Below, in pieces: positions 43,107 to 51,264 of a DNA stretch of 64,000 nucleotides. Location: the NCBI RefSeq assembly GCF_014646255.1, contig NZ_BMNC01000009.1:124001-188000 (forward strand). The letters are read 5' to 3'. Both the position numbers and the translations under genes were made by a program. How positions within the stretch are numbered: position 1 is the first letter of the stretch; each line of letters opens with the position of its first letter. This DNA is from Lentzea pudingi (GTDB lineage: Bacteria > Actinomycetota > Actinomycetes > Mycobacteriales > Pseudonocardiaceae). The notes under the pieces are model-generated. The model had not been told where the DNA came from, did not search any database, and was given only the letters and a program-made list of their open reading frames with translations.

Positions 43107-44920
43107 GCGCGCCGCCAGGACCAGGCCCGGAAACCCCAGCTGACCAGCCCGTTCGGATCCCGTGCGAGGCCGGCCGCCGCGACGCCGAGCAGCACGACCG
43201 CGACACCCGCGAACGCCGGGAACCCGCTCTGCAGCACGGGAAGCAGCATCAGCAGCACCCCGCCGAGCAACGCGCCGGACACCGACGTCACACCCGCGAT
43301 CACCGCGAACAGCAGCAACGGCAGGTTGTTGAAGAGCTGGAAGTCGCTCGCCGCCACGGTTTCCCGCAGCTGTGCGAACAACCCTCCCGCCAGCCCGGCG
43401 ATCGCCGCCGACAGCGAGAACACCCAGACCCGGATCCAGCGCACGTTCAGCCCGAGTGTCGCGCACGCCGCCGAGCTGTCCTTGACCGCGATCATCCGCC
43501 GCCCGAGCCGGCCCCGCCGGATCGCGAGCACCCCGATCCCGACGAGCGTGAACGTGCCCGCCGCCAGCAGCAGCTGCCCGGTCGCCGACTCGACCAGCCT
43601 CGGCACCTGCAGACTGCCCCGCACCCCGAACGCGATCGGCGACTGCAGCACGAGCTTGTCCATGAGCTGCGCGAACCCCAGCGTCGCCAGCGCCAGGTAC
43701 AGCCCGCTGACCCGCAACGCCGTCAACGCGATCAGCGCCCCGACCACCGCCGCGACCCCGGCCCCGACCAGCAGCGTCAGGGGCGACGGGCTGCCGAGCC
43801 GCGCCACCGTCACCGCGCCCACCCCGACGAACGTGAACTGCCCCAGCGACACCACCCCGCCGTACCCGGTGAGCAGCACCATCGACAGCAGCACGATCCC
43901 GAACACCAGCGCCAGCGCGAGCTGTCCGGCCACCACCGAGTCCACCAGCAACGCCAGCACCGCGACCACACCGAGGAACAGCCCGGCGCCCACACCCGTG
44001 GTCAGCCCGTTCGGCACGGCGAGGCCACGGGTTCCCCTGACACCACCGATCCGCAGCGGCGACTGCGGCATCGCGAGCAGCACCACGAACAGCAGCAGCG
44101 CCGGGATCGCCGCCCGGAACGAGATCCAGAACGGCGACGACGGCAGGTAGGCCACCGCGTACGACTGCACCAGCCCGAGCCCGAGCGCCCCGGCGAACGT
44201 CCACGGCAGACTCCGCAGCCGCCCGACCAGCGCCGCGGTGTACGCGGTGATCACGAGCAGCGTCATCGTCACGTAGTCGAGCTGCACCACCGGCGTCAGC
44301 AGGATCCCGCCCAGCGCCGCCAGAGCCGACCCGATGGCCCAGCTCAGCGCCGAGAGCCGGGCGGGCCGCGTGCCGTACAACGAGGCCAGTTCGGGCGCGT
44401 CGACACAGGCCCGCATCGCGAGCCCGGTCCGCGTCCGGTTCAGCACCACGTACAGCCCGCCCGCGACGAGCACCGCGCAGACCAGCGTCACCAGGTCGTG
44501 CCCGCTGACGAACGACTGTCCGATGTGGACGCCCAGCTGGTCGAGGAACGGCCGCACCGGACGTGCCTGCGGCGGCCAGACCACCTGCGCCACCCCGATC
44601 AGCCCGACCAGCACACCGACCCCGGCCACCAGCGTGATCCCGACCGGCGCGCCCGCGAGCCTGCGCATGATGAACCGCTCGACCACCAGACCGAACAACG
44701 GCGCGCACACGCCGACCACGAGCAGCAGCGCGAGCCACTGCGGCAGGCCGCGGTTCTCGGCGAGCTCCCAGTAGAGGAACGCCATGACCATGCCGATCGC
44801 GCCGTGGCCGACGTTGAACACCTTGGAGGTGCTGTAGGTCAGCACGAGGCCCCCGGCGACGACGGCGTACGCGCCGCCCGTGACGAGGCCGAAGATGGTG
44901 TAGGCGAGGAGGGCTGTCAT
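43103..44920 (-). CDS. Fused LivHM permease
   Basis: 605 residues from ATG 44920 with GGAGAGG upstream. Two permease halves in one chain: residues ~1-290 follow LivH (GLVTGGAYAVVAGGLVLTYSTSKVFNVGHGAIGM), and ~310-605 follow LivM (LTGYGGVVSLGQFTFVGVGAV, GLYLALATLGFAQLMDKL, RRMIAVKDSSAACATLG). In E. coli these are separate proteins. The fusion guarantees a heterodimeric channel. The signal for the EAA loop is intact in both halves. Confidence 0.9.
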   Translation of the reverse strand: MTALLAYTIFGLVTGGAYAVVAGGLVLTYSTSKVFNVGHGAIGMVMAFLYWELAENRGLPQWLALLLVVGVCAPLFGLVVERFIMRRLAGAPVGITLVAGVGVLVGLIGVAQVVWPPQARPVRPFLDQLGVHIGQSFVSGHDLVTLVCAVLVAGGLYVVLNRTRTGLAMRACVDAPELASLYGTRPARLSALSWAIGSALAALGGILLTPVVQLDYVTMTLLVITAYTAALVGRLRSLPWTFAGALGLGLVQSYAVAYLPSSPFWISFRAAIPALLLFVVLLAMPQSPLRIGGVRGTRGLAVPNGLTTGVGAGLFLGVVAVLALLVDSVVAGQLALALVFGIVLLSMVLLTGYGGVVSLGQFTFVGVGAVTVARLGSPSPLTLLVGAGVAAVVGALIALTALRVSGLYLALATLGFAQLMDKLVLQSPIAFGVRGSLQVPRLVESATGQLLLAAGTFTLVGIGVLAIRRGRLGRRMIAVKDSSAACATLGLNVRWIRVWVFSLSAAIAGLAGGLFAQLRETVAASDFQLFNNLPLLLFAVIAGVTSVSGALLGGVLLMLLPVLQSGFPAFAGVAVVLLGVAAAGLARDPNGLVSWGFRAWSWRRA

Positions 44921-45017
44921 GCGCCTCTCCCCGCGGGCGTCCGCGCACCCCTGGCGGCGAGGCCGGGAGCGGCGCACGACCGCCCATCCCCGGCGGCGAG
45001 CCGGAGGACCGGGTACG

Positions 45018-46412
45018 TCATCCGCCCACCCCCGTGTCGATCAACGACCCGCACGAGTACCCCGAGGCCGGCGCGAGCCGCGACCACGTCCCGCCCCTCA
45101 ACTTCACCAGCGTCATGCAGGCCGAGGTCCGCTTCCCGCCGACGTCCTGCGGCGCGACCATCCCCTCGGCCGTGAAGTCGTGCACCTGTCGCACGGCGTC
45201 GAGCATCGCCTTGCGCGTCAGCTGCGGCCCGACCTTCGCCGCCGTGGTCACGAACAACCGGGCCGCCGCCCACGCGAACATCCCGAAGTACGAGGGCGCC
45301 GCGCCGGGAGCCACCCGCCCGAGCCACTGCTTGTACAGGGCCACCTGGGCGTTCGACTCCTCGAACAGAGCTCCGTTCGTGTAGACGACGGTGCCGTCGA
45401 CCGCCGCGCCGCCCTGCCGGACGTAGGCCGGGTCGTAGGCGGACGGGTCGGTGATGAACGCCTCCGGTGTGTACCCCTGCTGCCGCATCGCCTGCTGCAG
45501 CCGCACCGCGTACTGCGCCGAGCCGATCCAGTAGACGATCTTGGTGCCGGTCTCCTTCAGCTTCGCCACGTACGGCGCGTAGTTGACGTCCGCGATGTCG
45601 ATGGCCTGCGAGTACACGAACCTGATGCCGCGCGCCTCGGCCGCCTTCTGCATGCTGCGGGCGTTCTGCGCGCTCGCGTCGGCGTTGAGGTACATGTACG
45701 CGGCGTTGCCGATCGCGCCCGGGAAGCTCGACTTGACCAGGTCCGGGCCCGCGGACGACACGAGGTTCACGACGTTCGACGCGGCGCCGAAGCTCACGGG
45801 GGTGCGCTGGCGCTGGGCGGTGACGGTCGAGGCGCGCAGGTCGGGGATGCCACACCCGGTGGCGGCCGGTCCACCGCCCTGGTCGAACGCCGACATCGAG
45901 CCGACCAGCGCGAAGGCCTGTTCGCAGGCCTGGGAGGTGGCCTGCTGGTCGCCGCCGCTGTCGGTGCGGGAGTCGAACGAGACGAGCTTGAGCTTGCGGC
46001 CGCAGACCGAGCCCTGGGTGGCGTTGAAGTACTCGACGAACGCCTTGGTCGCCTGCTGGGCGGACTGGAAGAGGCCGGGCACCGGGCCGCTGATGTCGGA
46101 GATGTTGGCGATCGTGATCTCGCCGGCCGTGACGCCCTTGTCCGTGGCGCCGCCGGTGCCCCGGCAGCCGCCCGCGATGCTGCCGGGCGGGTTCGGCTGC
46201 TTGTCCGGCTGCTGCGGGTTCGCGGCGCCCGGCTGCTGCGCGGTGCCCTCGGACACCGCACCGTCCTCGCCGGTCACCGCGCTGTCCTGGGTGCCGGCCG
46301 ACCCTCCCTGCGGCACGACGAGGGCTGCCCGTTGCTCGTCGGTGAGCCTGCTTCCGCATCCGGCGAGCAACGCGCAGATCGTGAGTGCGACCAGTGCGGT
46401 CCTGCGACGCAT
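45018..46412 (-). CDS. Liv-type substrate-binding lipoprotein
   Basis: 464 residues from ATG 46412. Lipobox LLAGC after a basic/hydrophobic signal. Pro/Gln-rich linker (about 35-80) and a periplasmic-binding-like type I fold: VTAGEITIANISDISGPVPG, FGAASNVVNLVSSAGP, VYTNGALFEESNAQVALYKQW. It is the first gene of a six-gene operon: binding protein, LivHM, LivG, LivF, exported protein, small membrane protein. Sequence does not reveal whether the ligand is an amino acid, amide or other carbon compound. A KstR-like palindrome is 48 bp upstream. Confidence 0.9.
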   Translation of the reverse strand: MRRRTALVALTICALLAGCGSRLTDEQRAALVVPQGGSAGTQDSAVTGEDGAVSEGTAQQPGAANPQQPDKQPNPPGSIAGGCRGTGGATDKGVTAGEITIANISDISGPVPGLFQSAQQATKAFVEYFNATQGSVCGRKLKLVSFDSRTDSGGDQQATSQACEQAFALVGSMSAFDQGGGPAATGCGIPDLRASTVTAQRQRTPVSFGAASNVVNLVSSAGPDLVKSSFPGAIGNAAYMYLNADASAQNARSMQKAAEARGIRFVYSQAIDIADVNYAPYVAKLKETGTKIVYWIGSAQYAVRLQQAMRQQGYTPEAFITDPSAYDPAYVRQGGAAVDGTVVYTNGALFEESNAQVALYKQWLGRVAPGAAPSYFGMFAWAAARLFVTTAAKVGPQLTRKAMLDAVRQVHDFTAEGMVAPQDVGGKRTSACMTLVKLRGGTWSRLAPASGYSCGSLIDTGVGG

Positions 46413-46459
46413 GCGAACGAACGCTAGGGGTCTGCATCCATCCAGACCCAAGCAACTTC

Positions 46460-46473
46460 TAGAACGCGTTCTA
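46460..46473. promoter_or_regulatory. KstR-like palindrome upstream of Liv-type operon
   Basis: TAGAACGCGTTCTA is a perfect 14-bp palindrome that fits the KstR consensus TnnAACnnGTTnnA (TetR-family regulator of steroid catabolism in mycobacteria and rhodococci). A second, imperfect copy AGGAACACGTTCTA lies at 46540-46553. Both sit between the SGNH gene end and the binding-protein start. Assignment to KstR is by motif only; no kstR gene is in the window. Confidence 0.55.
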
Positions 46474-46554
46474 CATGCAAAGAATCGTGCGCAACCCCGT
46501 CACTAAAGCGTGGTCACGTCGTTAAGGAACGCCGCCTGAAGGAACACGTTCTAC

Positions 46555-47313
46555 CTATGACGGTGGCAGCAGCTCCGGACGGCGCGGACGGATCACGTCA
46601 CCGGACGACTCACCGCGCACCCGGCGCATCACCCACGGCACGACGTGCTCACGCGCCCACTTCCAGTCCTCCGCCCGCCGGACGCGACGGTCCTGCAGCG
46701 GCGCGACGCCGAGCAGGGTCCGCTCCAGCGCGTGATCGACCCCCAGGCCTTCCAGCGTCGAGATGGCGACCTCGGTGTGACCGAGCGAGTTCAGGTGCAA
46801 CCGGTCGGCCGACCACATGCGACGGTCACGAAGCTGACGCATGTTCCACATGTCGACCAGCACGCACGAGTGGTCATGAGCGATCGCGCGCACGTGTTCG
46901 TTGTAGATGGCCACGCGACCACGCATCTTGCGGAACACCGGGTCGTCCCCACCGTCAACGCCGGTGAAGAGGATTACGCGCGCGCCCGCGGACACGAGCC
47001 GTGCGACGGCCGCGCGATACCGGCGCATCAACGCGTCGATGTCCACTTTGGGCCGCATGAGGTCGTTGCCGCCCGCGTAGAGCGACACGAGGTCGGGCTT
47101 CATCTCGAGCGCGCGGTCGAGCTGCTCCCCCAGCACCTGAGGCAGCAACCGGCCCCGCACCGCCAGGTTGGCGTAGGCGAACTCGGGGTCCATCGCCCCC
47201 AGCACGTCGGCGACGCGATCCGCCCAGCCCCGCACACCATTCGGACGACCAGCGTCTTCATCGCCCACGCCCTCGGTGAACGAGTCCCCCAACGCCACAA
47301 AACGCTTGCTCAT
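46555..47313 (-). CDS. Cytoplasmic SGNH/GDSL hydrolase
   Basis: 252 residues from ATG 47313. Block I RFVALGDSFTEGVGD, block III LYAGGNDLMRP, block V RLHLNSLGHTEVA (His present, and Asp three residues earlier in ADRLHLN). No signal peptide. Family members hydrolyse esters of lipids or polysaccharides; substrate unknown. It ends 143 bp before the Liv-type operon start, which has its own palindrome, so they are probably separate units. Confidence 0.88.
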   Translation of the reverse strand: MSKRFVALGDSFTEGVGDEDAGRPNGVRGWADRVADVLGAMDPEFAYANLAVRGRLLPQVLGEQLDRALEMKPDLVSLYAGGNDLMRPKVDIDALMRRYRAAVARLVSAGARVILFTGVDGGDDPVFRKMRGRVAIYNEHVRAIAHDHSCVLVDMWNMRQLRDRRMWSADRLHLNSLGHTEVAISTLEGLGVDHALERTLLGVAPLQDRRVRRAEDWKWAREHVVPWVMRRVRGESSGDVIRPRRPELLPPS

Positions 47314-47450
47314 GCTCACGACCTTATGTCGGGCATTCGGAGCAGGATCGGCGGGGGTTGCGGCCCACTCGATAACGTTTCGGTAACGGCAGCGTCTCGA
47401 ACTGAGGCAGGTTCCCATTCCTGGCCGTATTCCCGTTCGTGCGACTCCCC

Positions 47451-48356
47451 ATGGACTTGGCGAAGCCGACGCGACTGATGGTCGCGCTGGCCGGCTGTGC
47501 GCTGGCCGTGCTCCTGAACACCGGGAGCGCCATCGGCCAGCCCACCACGCCGTCCGCCCCGATCTCCACGCCGCCGCCCGACAGCGGCGGCAAGGGCGAC
47601 GAGGTCGTCCAGACGCAGTGGGGTCCGCTCGGACCGGCCGACCGGGACTTCATGAACCGGGTCAAGCAGGCCGGGTTGTGGGAGAAGCCCGCGGGCGACA
47701 AGGGCAGGGCCAAGCGGCCCGACCAGCCCAAGATCCTCGAGGCCTGCAAGCACCTCATCGAGGGGCACACCCTTCTCGACAACGTGGTGAACCGGGCGGG
47801 CGTGCTGCTCGGCCACACGTTGCCCACGGAGGCCTCGGACGAGCAGAAGGGCTTCCTCGCGGAGATGGACGCGGCGAACGGCGACGAGTTCGACGTCGTC
47901 TTCGCCAACCGGCTCCGCGCGGCCCACGGCAAGGTCTACGCCTACGCGGCGCAGATCCGGGCCGGCACCAAGAACGAGCTCATCCGCATCCTTTCCACGC
48001 AAGCGATGATCACCGTCTTCGACCACATGAAGGTGCTCGAGGAGACCGGCAAGGTCGACTTCGCCGGACTGGAGTCACCGCAGCCGCTCGCACCTCCGCC
48101 TCCCGCCGAGAACAACACCGGGGCAGCGGACGCGACGGGCGACCAGGCGGCGGCCGAACAGACGGCGAACCCGACCGACGGAGTGATCCCGACCGTGCCG
48201 GAGGGCACCAGGTTCACCCGTACCGCCGAGCAGGGCGTGTTCGGTGACAACAACGGTGTCTTCTTCGGCGCCATCGCGGTGCTCGCGCTCGCGCTGGTGG
48301 GGATGCGAATGATATCCCGATCGAAGAAAACACGGCGGAAATCTCGTTCGTACTAG
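47451..48356 (+). CDS. Exported DUF4142 protein with C-terminal anchor
   Basis: 301 residues from ATG 47451 (GTG 47439 also in frame; neither has a clear ribosome site). Signal peptide, then the DUF4142 helical domain (LGPADRDFMNRVKQAGLWE ... ACKHLIEGHTLLDNVV ... AANGDEFDVVFANRLRAAHGKVYAYA), a Pro/Gly-rich linker and a C-terminal helix AIAVLALALVGMRMISRSKK that anchors it. DUF4142 proteins are extracytoplasmic four-helix proteins of unknown role. Confidence 0.82.
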   Translation: MDLAKPTRLMVALAGCALAVLLNTGSAIGQPTTPSAPISTPPPDSGGKGDEVVQTQWGPLGPADRDFMNRVKQAGLWEKPAGDKGRAKRPDQPKILEACKHLIEGHTLLDNVVNRAGVLLGHTLPTEASDEQKGFLAEMDAANGDEFDVVFANRLRAAHGKVYAYAAQIRAGTKNELIRILSTQAMITVFDHMKVLEETGKVDFAGLESPQPLAPPPPAENNTGAADATGDQAAAEQTANPTDGVIPTVPEGTRFTRTAEQGVFGDNNGVFFGAIAVLALALVGMRMISRSKKTRRKSRSY

Positions 48357-48449
48357 TAAAACAGCACACCCAGGTTCATTCCGAAGATAGCGGCCCATAC
48401 CGCCGTCAGCTTCGCCATGCCGTTTTATCTGACTACCACGAGGTGGCAA

Positions 48450-49928
48450 ATGGCTATTCACCGGAGGAAATCCACGATCTGGCTCACCGCCGCCGCTGCG
48501 GCGATGGCCGTGGTCGCGGGCGGTGCCGCGGTGGTGGCCATCAGTTCTTCTGATGGCTCCGCGCTCGCCGACGGACCGGACAAGAGCTTGTTCGTCGACA
48601 TCACCAAGGTGAAGCCGAACGTCAAGAAACCAAGGCAACAGAACAACGCCACCACAGGCACGTTCACCGTGAACTGCGGACGGAACGAGAACGGGCACTT
48701 CAACCCGGACAACTTCATCGCACAGCCCGGTGTCCGCAACGGTGCCGAGCACCTGCACGACTACGTCGGCAACCTGTCCACGAACGCGGACTCGAACAAC
48801 CAGTCGCTGCAGGCGGCCGGCACGACGTGCAAGAACGGTGACAAGTCGGCCTACTTCTGGCCCGTCGTCCGCATCGTCGACGAGGAGGCGGAGGAGGCGG
48901 AGGAGGCCGCGCCGCCCGCCGAGCAGGCCCCGCCGAAGAAGGACGACAAGGCGCAGCAGGACAAGGACAAGGCCGCCAAGGAAGCGGCCCAGCTCGAGTG
49001 CCCGGACGTCGCGTCGCTGCTCCCCGAGGACGTGCCGGACGCGGCCCAGGCCGAGATCGACCGCGAGCTCGAGAACATCGAGAAGGTGACCGAGGAGGCC
49101 GAGAAGAAGGTCGCGGCCACCAAGGCACAGGACCGCGACAACATCATCGTCGGCCCGACGCGCGAGAAGCGCGCGGCCATCCTGAACCGGATGATGCTGG
49201 CGTTCAGCCGCCAGGGCCAGCAGGCGCCTGACCTGAACCCGGCCGCCGCGTGCGCCGTGAAGGACAAGGCCCAGGGCCAGCAGGGCCTCGACAACGGTGG
49301 CCAGAACTCCGAGGACGCCCAGGCCGAGGGCACCGAGGACAAGAAGAACCAGAACAACGGCGAGGAGAACGCCAACAACGAGCTCGAGGGCAACGAGGGC
49401 GAGATCCAGCGCCCGGCCGTCGTCGACCTGACCTTCCGCGGCTCGCCCGTCGGCAAGGTCACCGCGATGCCCAAGTTCCTCCGCGTGCTCTACGGCGACG
49501 CCAAGGCCGGCCAGAACGGCCCGAAGAACGCCAAGGCGTCCTGGACCTGCACGGGCTTCGAGGACAAGGTCCTGATGGACAAGTACCCGATCTGCCCGCA
49601 GGGCCAGAAGGTCAAGCGCGTGCACGACTTCCCGAGCTGCTGGGACGGCAAGAACATCGACTCCGCGAACCACCGCGACCACATCGTGTTCCCGGACCAG
49701 AACGGCAAGTGCAAGCAGGGCTTCAAGGCCGTGCCGCAGCTGCGCATCTCGCTGACCTACAACATCCCGCTGAACGTCCAGCAGGAAGGTCGCTACCTGG
49801 TCGACTCCTTCCCGGAGGAGGAGCACAACCCGCTCACCGATCACGACGACTTCGCCAACGTGATGTCGCAGAAGATCATGAACCGCCTCGTCAACTGCGT
49901 CAACACCGGCAAGAAGTGCCGCGAGTGA
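48450..49928 (+). CDS. Exported DUF1996 protein with charged coiled-coil insert
   Basis: 492 residues from ATG 48450, with GAGGTGG before it; ATG 48417 is in frame but less well supported. Signal/anchor at 8-32. DUF1996 domain in two parts: CGRNENGHFNPDNFIAQPG, AEHLHDYVGNLSTNADS and YFWPVVRIV (75-142), then VDLTFRGSPVGKVTAMPKFL and SCWDGKNIDSANHRDHIVFP (325-480). Between them, residues 143-320 are a Glu/Lys/Gln/Asn-rich helical insert not usual for the family. Function of DUF1996 is unknown; some fungal relatives are cell-wall associated. Confidence 0.85.
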   Translation: MAIHRRKSTIWLTAAAAAMAVVAGGAAVVAISSSDGSALADGPDKSLFVDITKVKPNVKKPRQQNNATTGTFTVNCGRNENGHFNPDNFIAQPGVRNGAEHLHDYVGNLSTNADSNNQSLQAAGTTCKNGDKSAYFWPVVRIVDEEAEEAEEAAPPAEQAPPKKDDKAQQDKDKAAKEAAQLECPDVASLLPEDVPDAAQAEIDRELENIEKVTEEAEKKVAATKAQDRDNIIVGPTREKRAAILNRMMLAFSRQGQQAPDLNPAAACAVKDKAQGQQGLDNGGQNSEDAQAEGTEDKKNQNNGEENANNELEGNEGEIQRPAVVDLTFRGSPVGKVTAMPKFLRVLYGDAKAGQNGPKNAKASWTCTGFEDKVLMDKYPICPQGQKVKRVHDFPSCWDGKNIDSANHRDHIVFPDQNGKCKQGFKAVPQLRISLTYNIPLNVQQEGRYLVDSFPEEEHNPLTDHDDFANVMSQKIMNRLVNCVNTGKKCRE

Positions 49929-49961
49929 CGTCCTGACCACGCAGTTCAGGTAGGCGAAATT

Positions 49962-49988
49962 CCCCGGTGCCCCTCCCGCGCACCGGGG
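49962..49988 (+). terminator. Terminator after DUF1996 gene
   Basis: CCCCGGTGC pairs with GCACCGGGG around a nine-base loop, followed by GATTTTCGTT. It is 34 bp after the stop and gives a standard intrinsic terminator. Confidence 0.8.
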
Positions 49989-50081
49989 GATTTTCGTTGT
50001 CCCGCTTGAGGTCTGTTCACCAGCGTGAACGTTGTTCCGGAATGGTTGACCGGAAAGGTATAGACCACTAACACTGACCGC

Positions 50082-51245
50082 ATGGTCACCCGCTCCTGCA
50101 CGGTGCTGATCGCACTGCTGGCATCCCTCCTGGTCCCGGTCACCGCCCAAGCGGCGCCGGCGACGTTCGTCCACCCGGGAGTCGTGGTCTCCCGGCCGCA
50201 GCTGGACTTCATGCGCACCAAGGTGCTCGCGGGCGCCCAGCCGTGGAAGACCGCCTACGACCGCATGATGGCGTCGAAGTACGCGGACCTGAACCGCACG
50301 CCGAAGCCTCGCGCCGTCGTGGAGTGCGGCCCCGTCAGCAACCCGAACAACGGCTGCACCGACGAACGCGAGGACGCGCTCGCCGCCTACACCCTGTCGC
50401 TCGCCTGGTACGTCACCCGCGACGCCAGGTACGCGACCAAGGCCATCCAGATCATGGACGCCTGGTCGAACACCATCCGCGACCACACCAACTCGAACGC
50501 CCCGCTGCAGACCGCGTGGTCGGCCAGCAGCTGGCCCAAGGCCGCCGAGATCATGAAGCACGTCTACGGCACCTGGCCGAACAGCGCCCGGTTCGCCACG
50601 ATGCTGCGCACCGTCTACCTGCCCGAGATCCAGAACGGCCGTGCGAACACCAACGGCAACTGGGAGCTCAGCATGATGGAGGCGTCGATCGGCATCGCCG
50701 TGTTCCTGGAGGACCGCGCGGCCTACGACAAGGCCGTGAGCATCTTCCGGACGCGCATCCAGGCGTTCATCTACCTGACCACCGACGGGGCGCTGCCGAG
50801 GACGCCGCCGGGCAGCGGCATCGACACCAGGGCTGAGATCATCTCCTACTGGCACAACCAGTCGACGTTCGTCGACGGACTCACCCAGGAGACGTGCCGG
50901 GACTTCGCCCACACGGCCTACGGGCTCAGTGCCGCCTCGCACCTCGCCGAGACCGCGCGGATCCAGGGCCAGGACATCTGGGGCGAGATCAAGGACCGCA
51001 TGCGGCACGCGTGGGGCCTGCACACCAAGCACCAGAACGGCGAGCCGGTGCCGTCCTGGCTGTGCGGCGGGAGCTACTCCCGTGAGCTCGGGCCGACGCC
51101 CGAGGTCAGCTTCAACGCCCTGAACACCCGGCTCGGCATCGCGATGGCGAACACCAAGCTCTACACGGAGTCGAAGCGTCCACACGGGACGGACAACCTG
51201 TTCATCGCCTGGGAGACGCTGACTCACGCGGCCAACCCGTCGTAA
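50082..51245 (+). CDS. Exported alginate-lyase-family protein
   Basis: 387 residues with signal peptide (1-24, cut after AQA). Alpha/alpha-barrel features of the alginate lyase (PF05426) family: VVVSRPQLDFMRTKVL, AYTLSLAWYVTRDARYATKAIQIMDAW, NGNWELSMMEASIGIAVFL, and the catalytic-loop region AEIISYWHNQSTFVDG. Members cleave uronic-acid polysaccharides by beta-elimination or act on other glycans; the substrate is not certain. Standalone gene with its own promoter after the terminator. Confidence 0.85.
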   Translation: MVTRSCTVLIALLASLLVPVTAQAAPATFVHPGVVVSRPQLDFMRTKVLAGAQPWKTAYDRMMASKYADLNRTPKPRAVVECGPVSNPNNGCTDEREDALAAYTLSLAWYVTRDARYATKAIQIMDAWSNTIRDHTNSNAPLQTAWSASSWPKAAEIMKHVYGTWPNSARFATMLRTVYLPEIQNGRANTNGNWELSMMEASIGIAVFLEDRAAYDKAVSIFRTRIQAFIYLTTDGALPRTPPGSGIDTRAEIISYWHNQSTFVDGLTQETCRDFAHTAYGLSAASHLAETARIQGQDIWGEIKDRMRHAWGLHTKHQNGEPVPSWLCGGSYSRELGPTPEVSFNALNTRLGIAMANTKLYTESKRPHGTDNLFIAWETLTHAANPS

Positions 51246-51264
51246 GAGCGACTAGCGTGCCCTC

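Noticed and set aside
42414..44987. 857-residue single protein spanning LivG and the permease
   Set aside because: The upstream part is an out-of-frame translation of the LivHM permease; LivG starts at ATG 43106 with an ATGA overlap.
48075..51227. 1050-codon open frame on the - strand across the DUF4142-DUF1996-lyase genes
   Set aside because: Low-complexity Arg/Val/Leu-rich translation antisense to three clear exported proteins.
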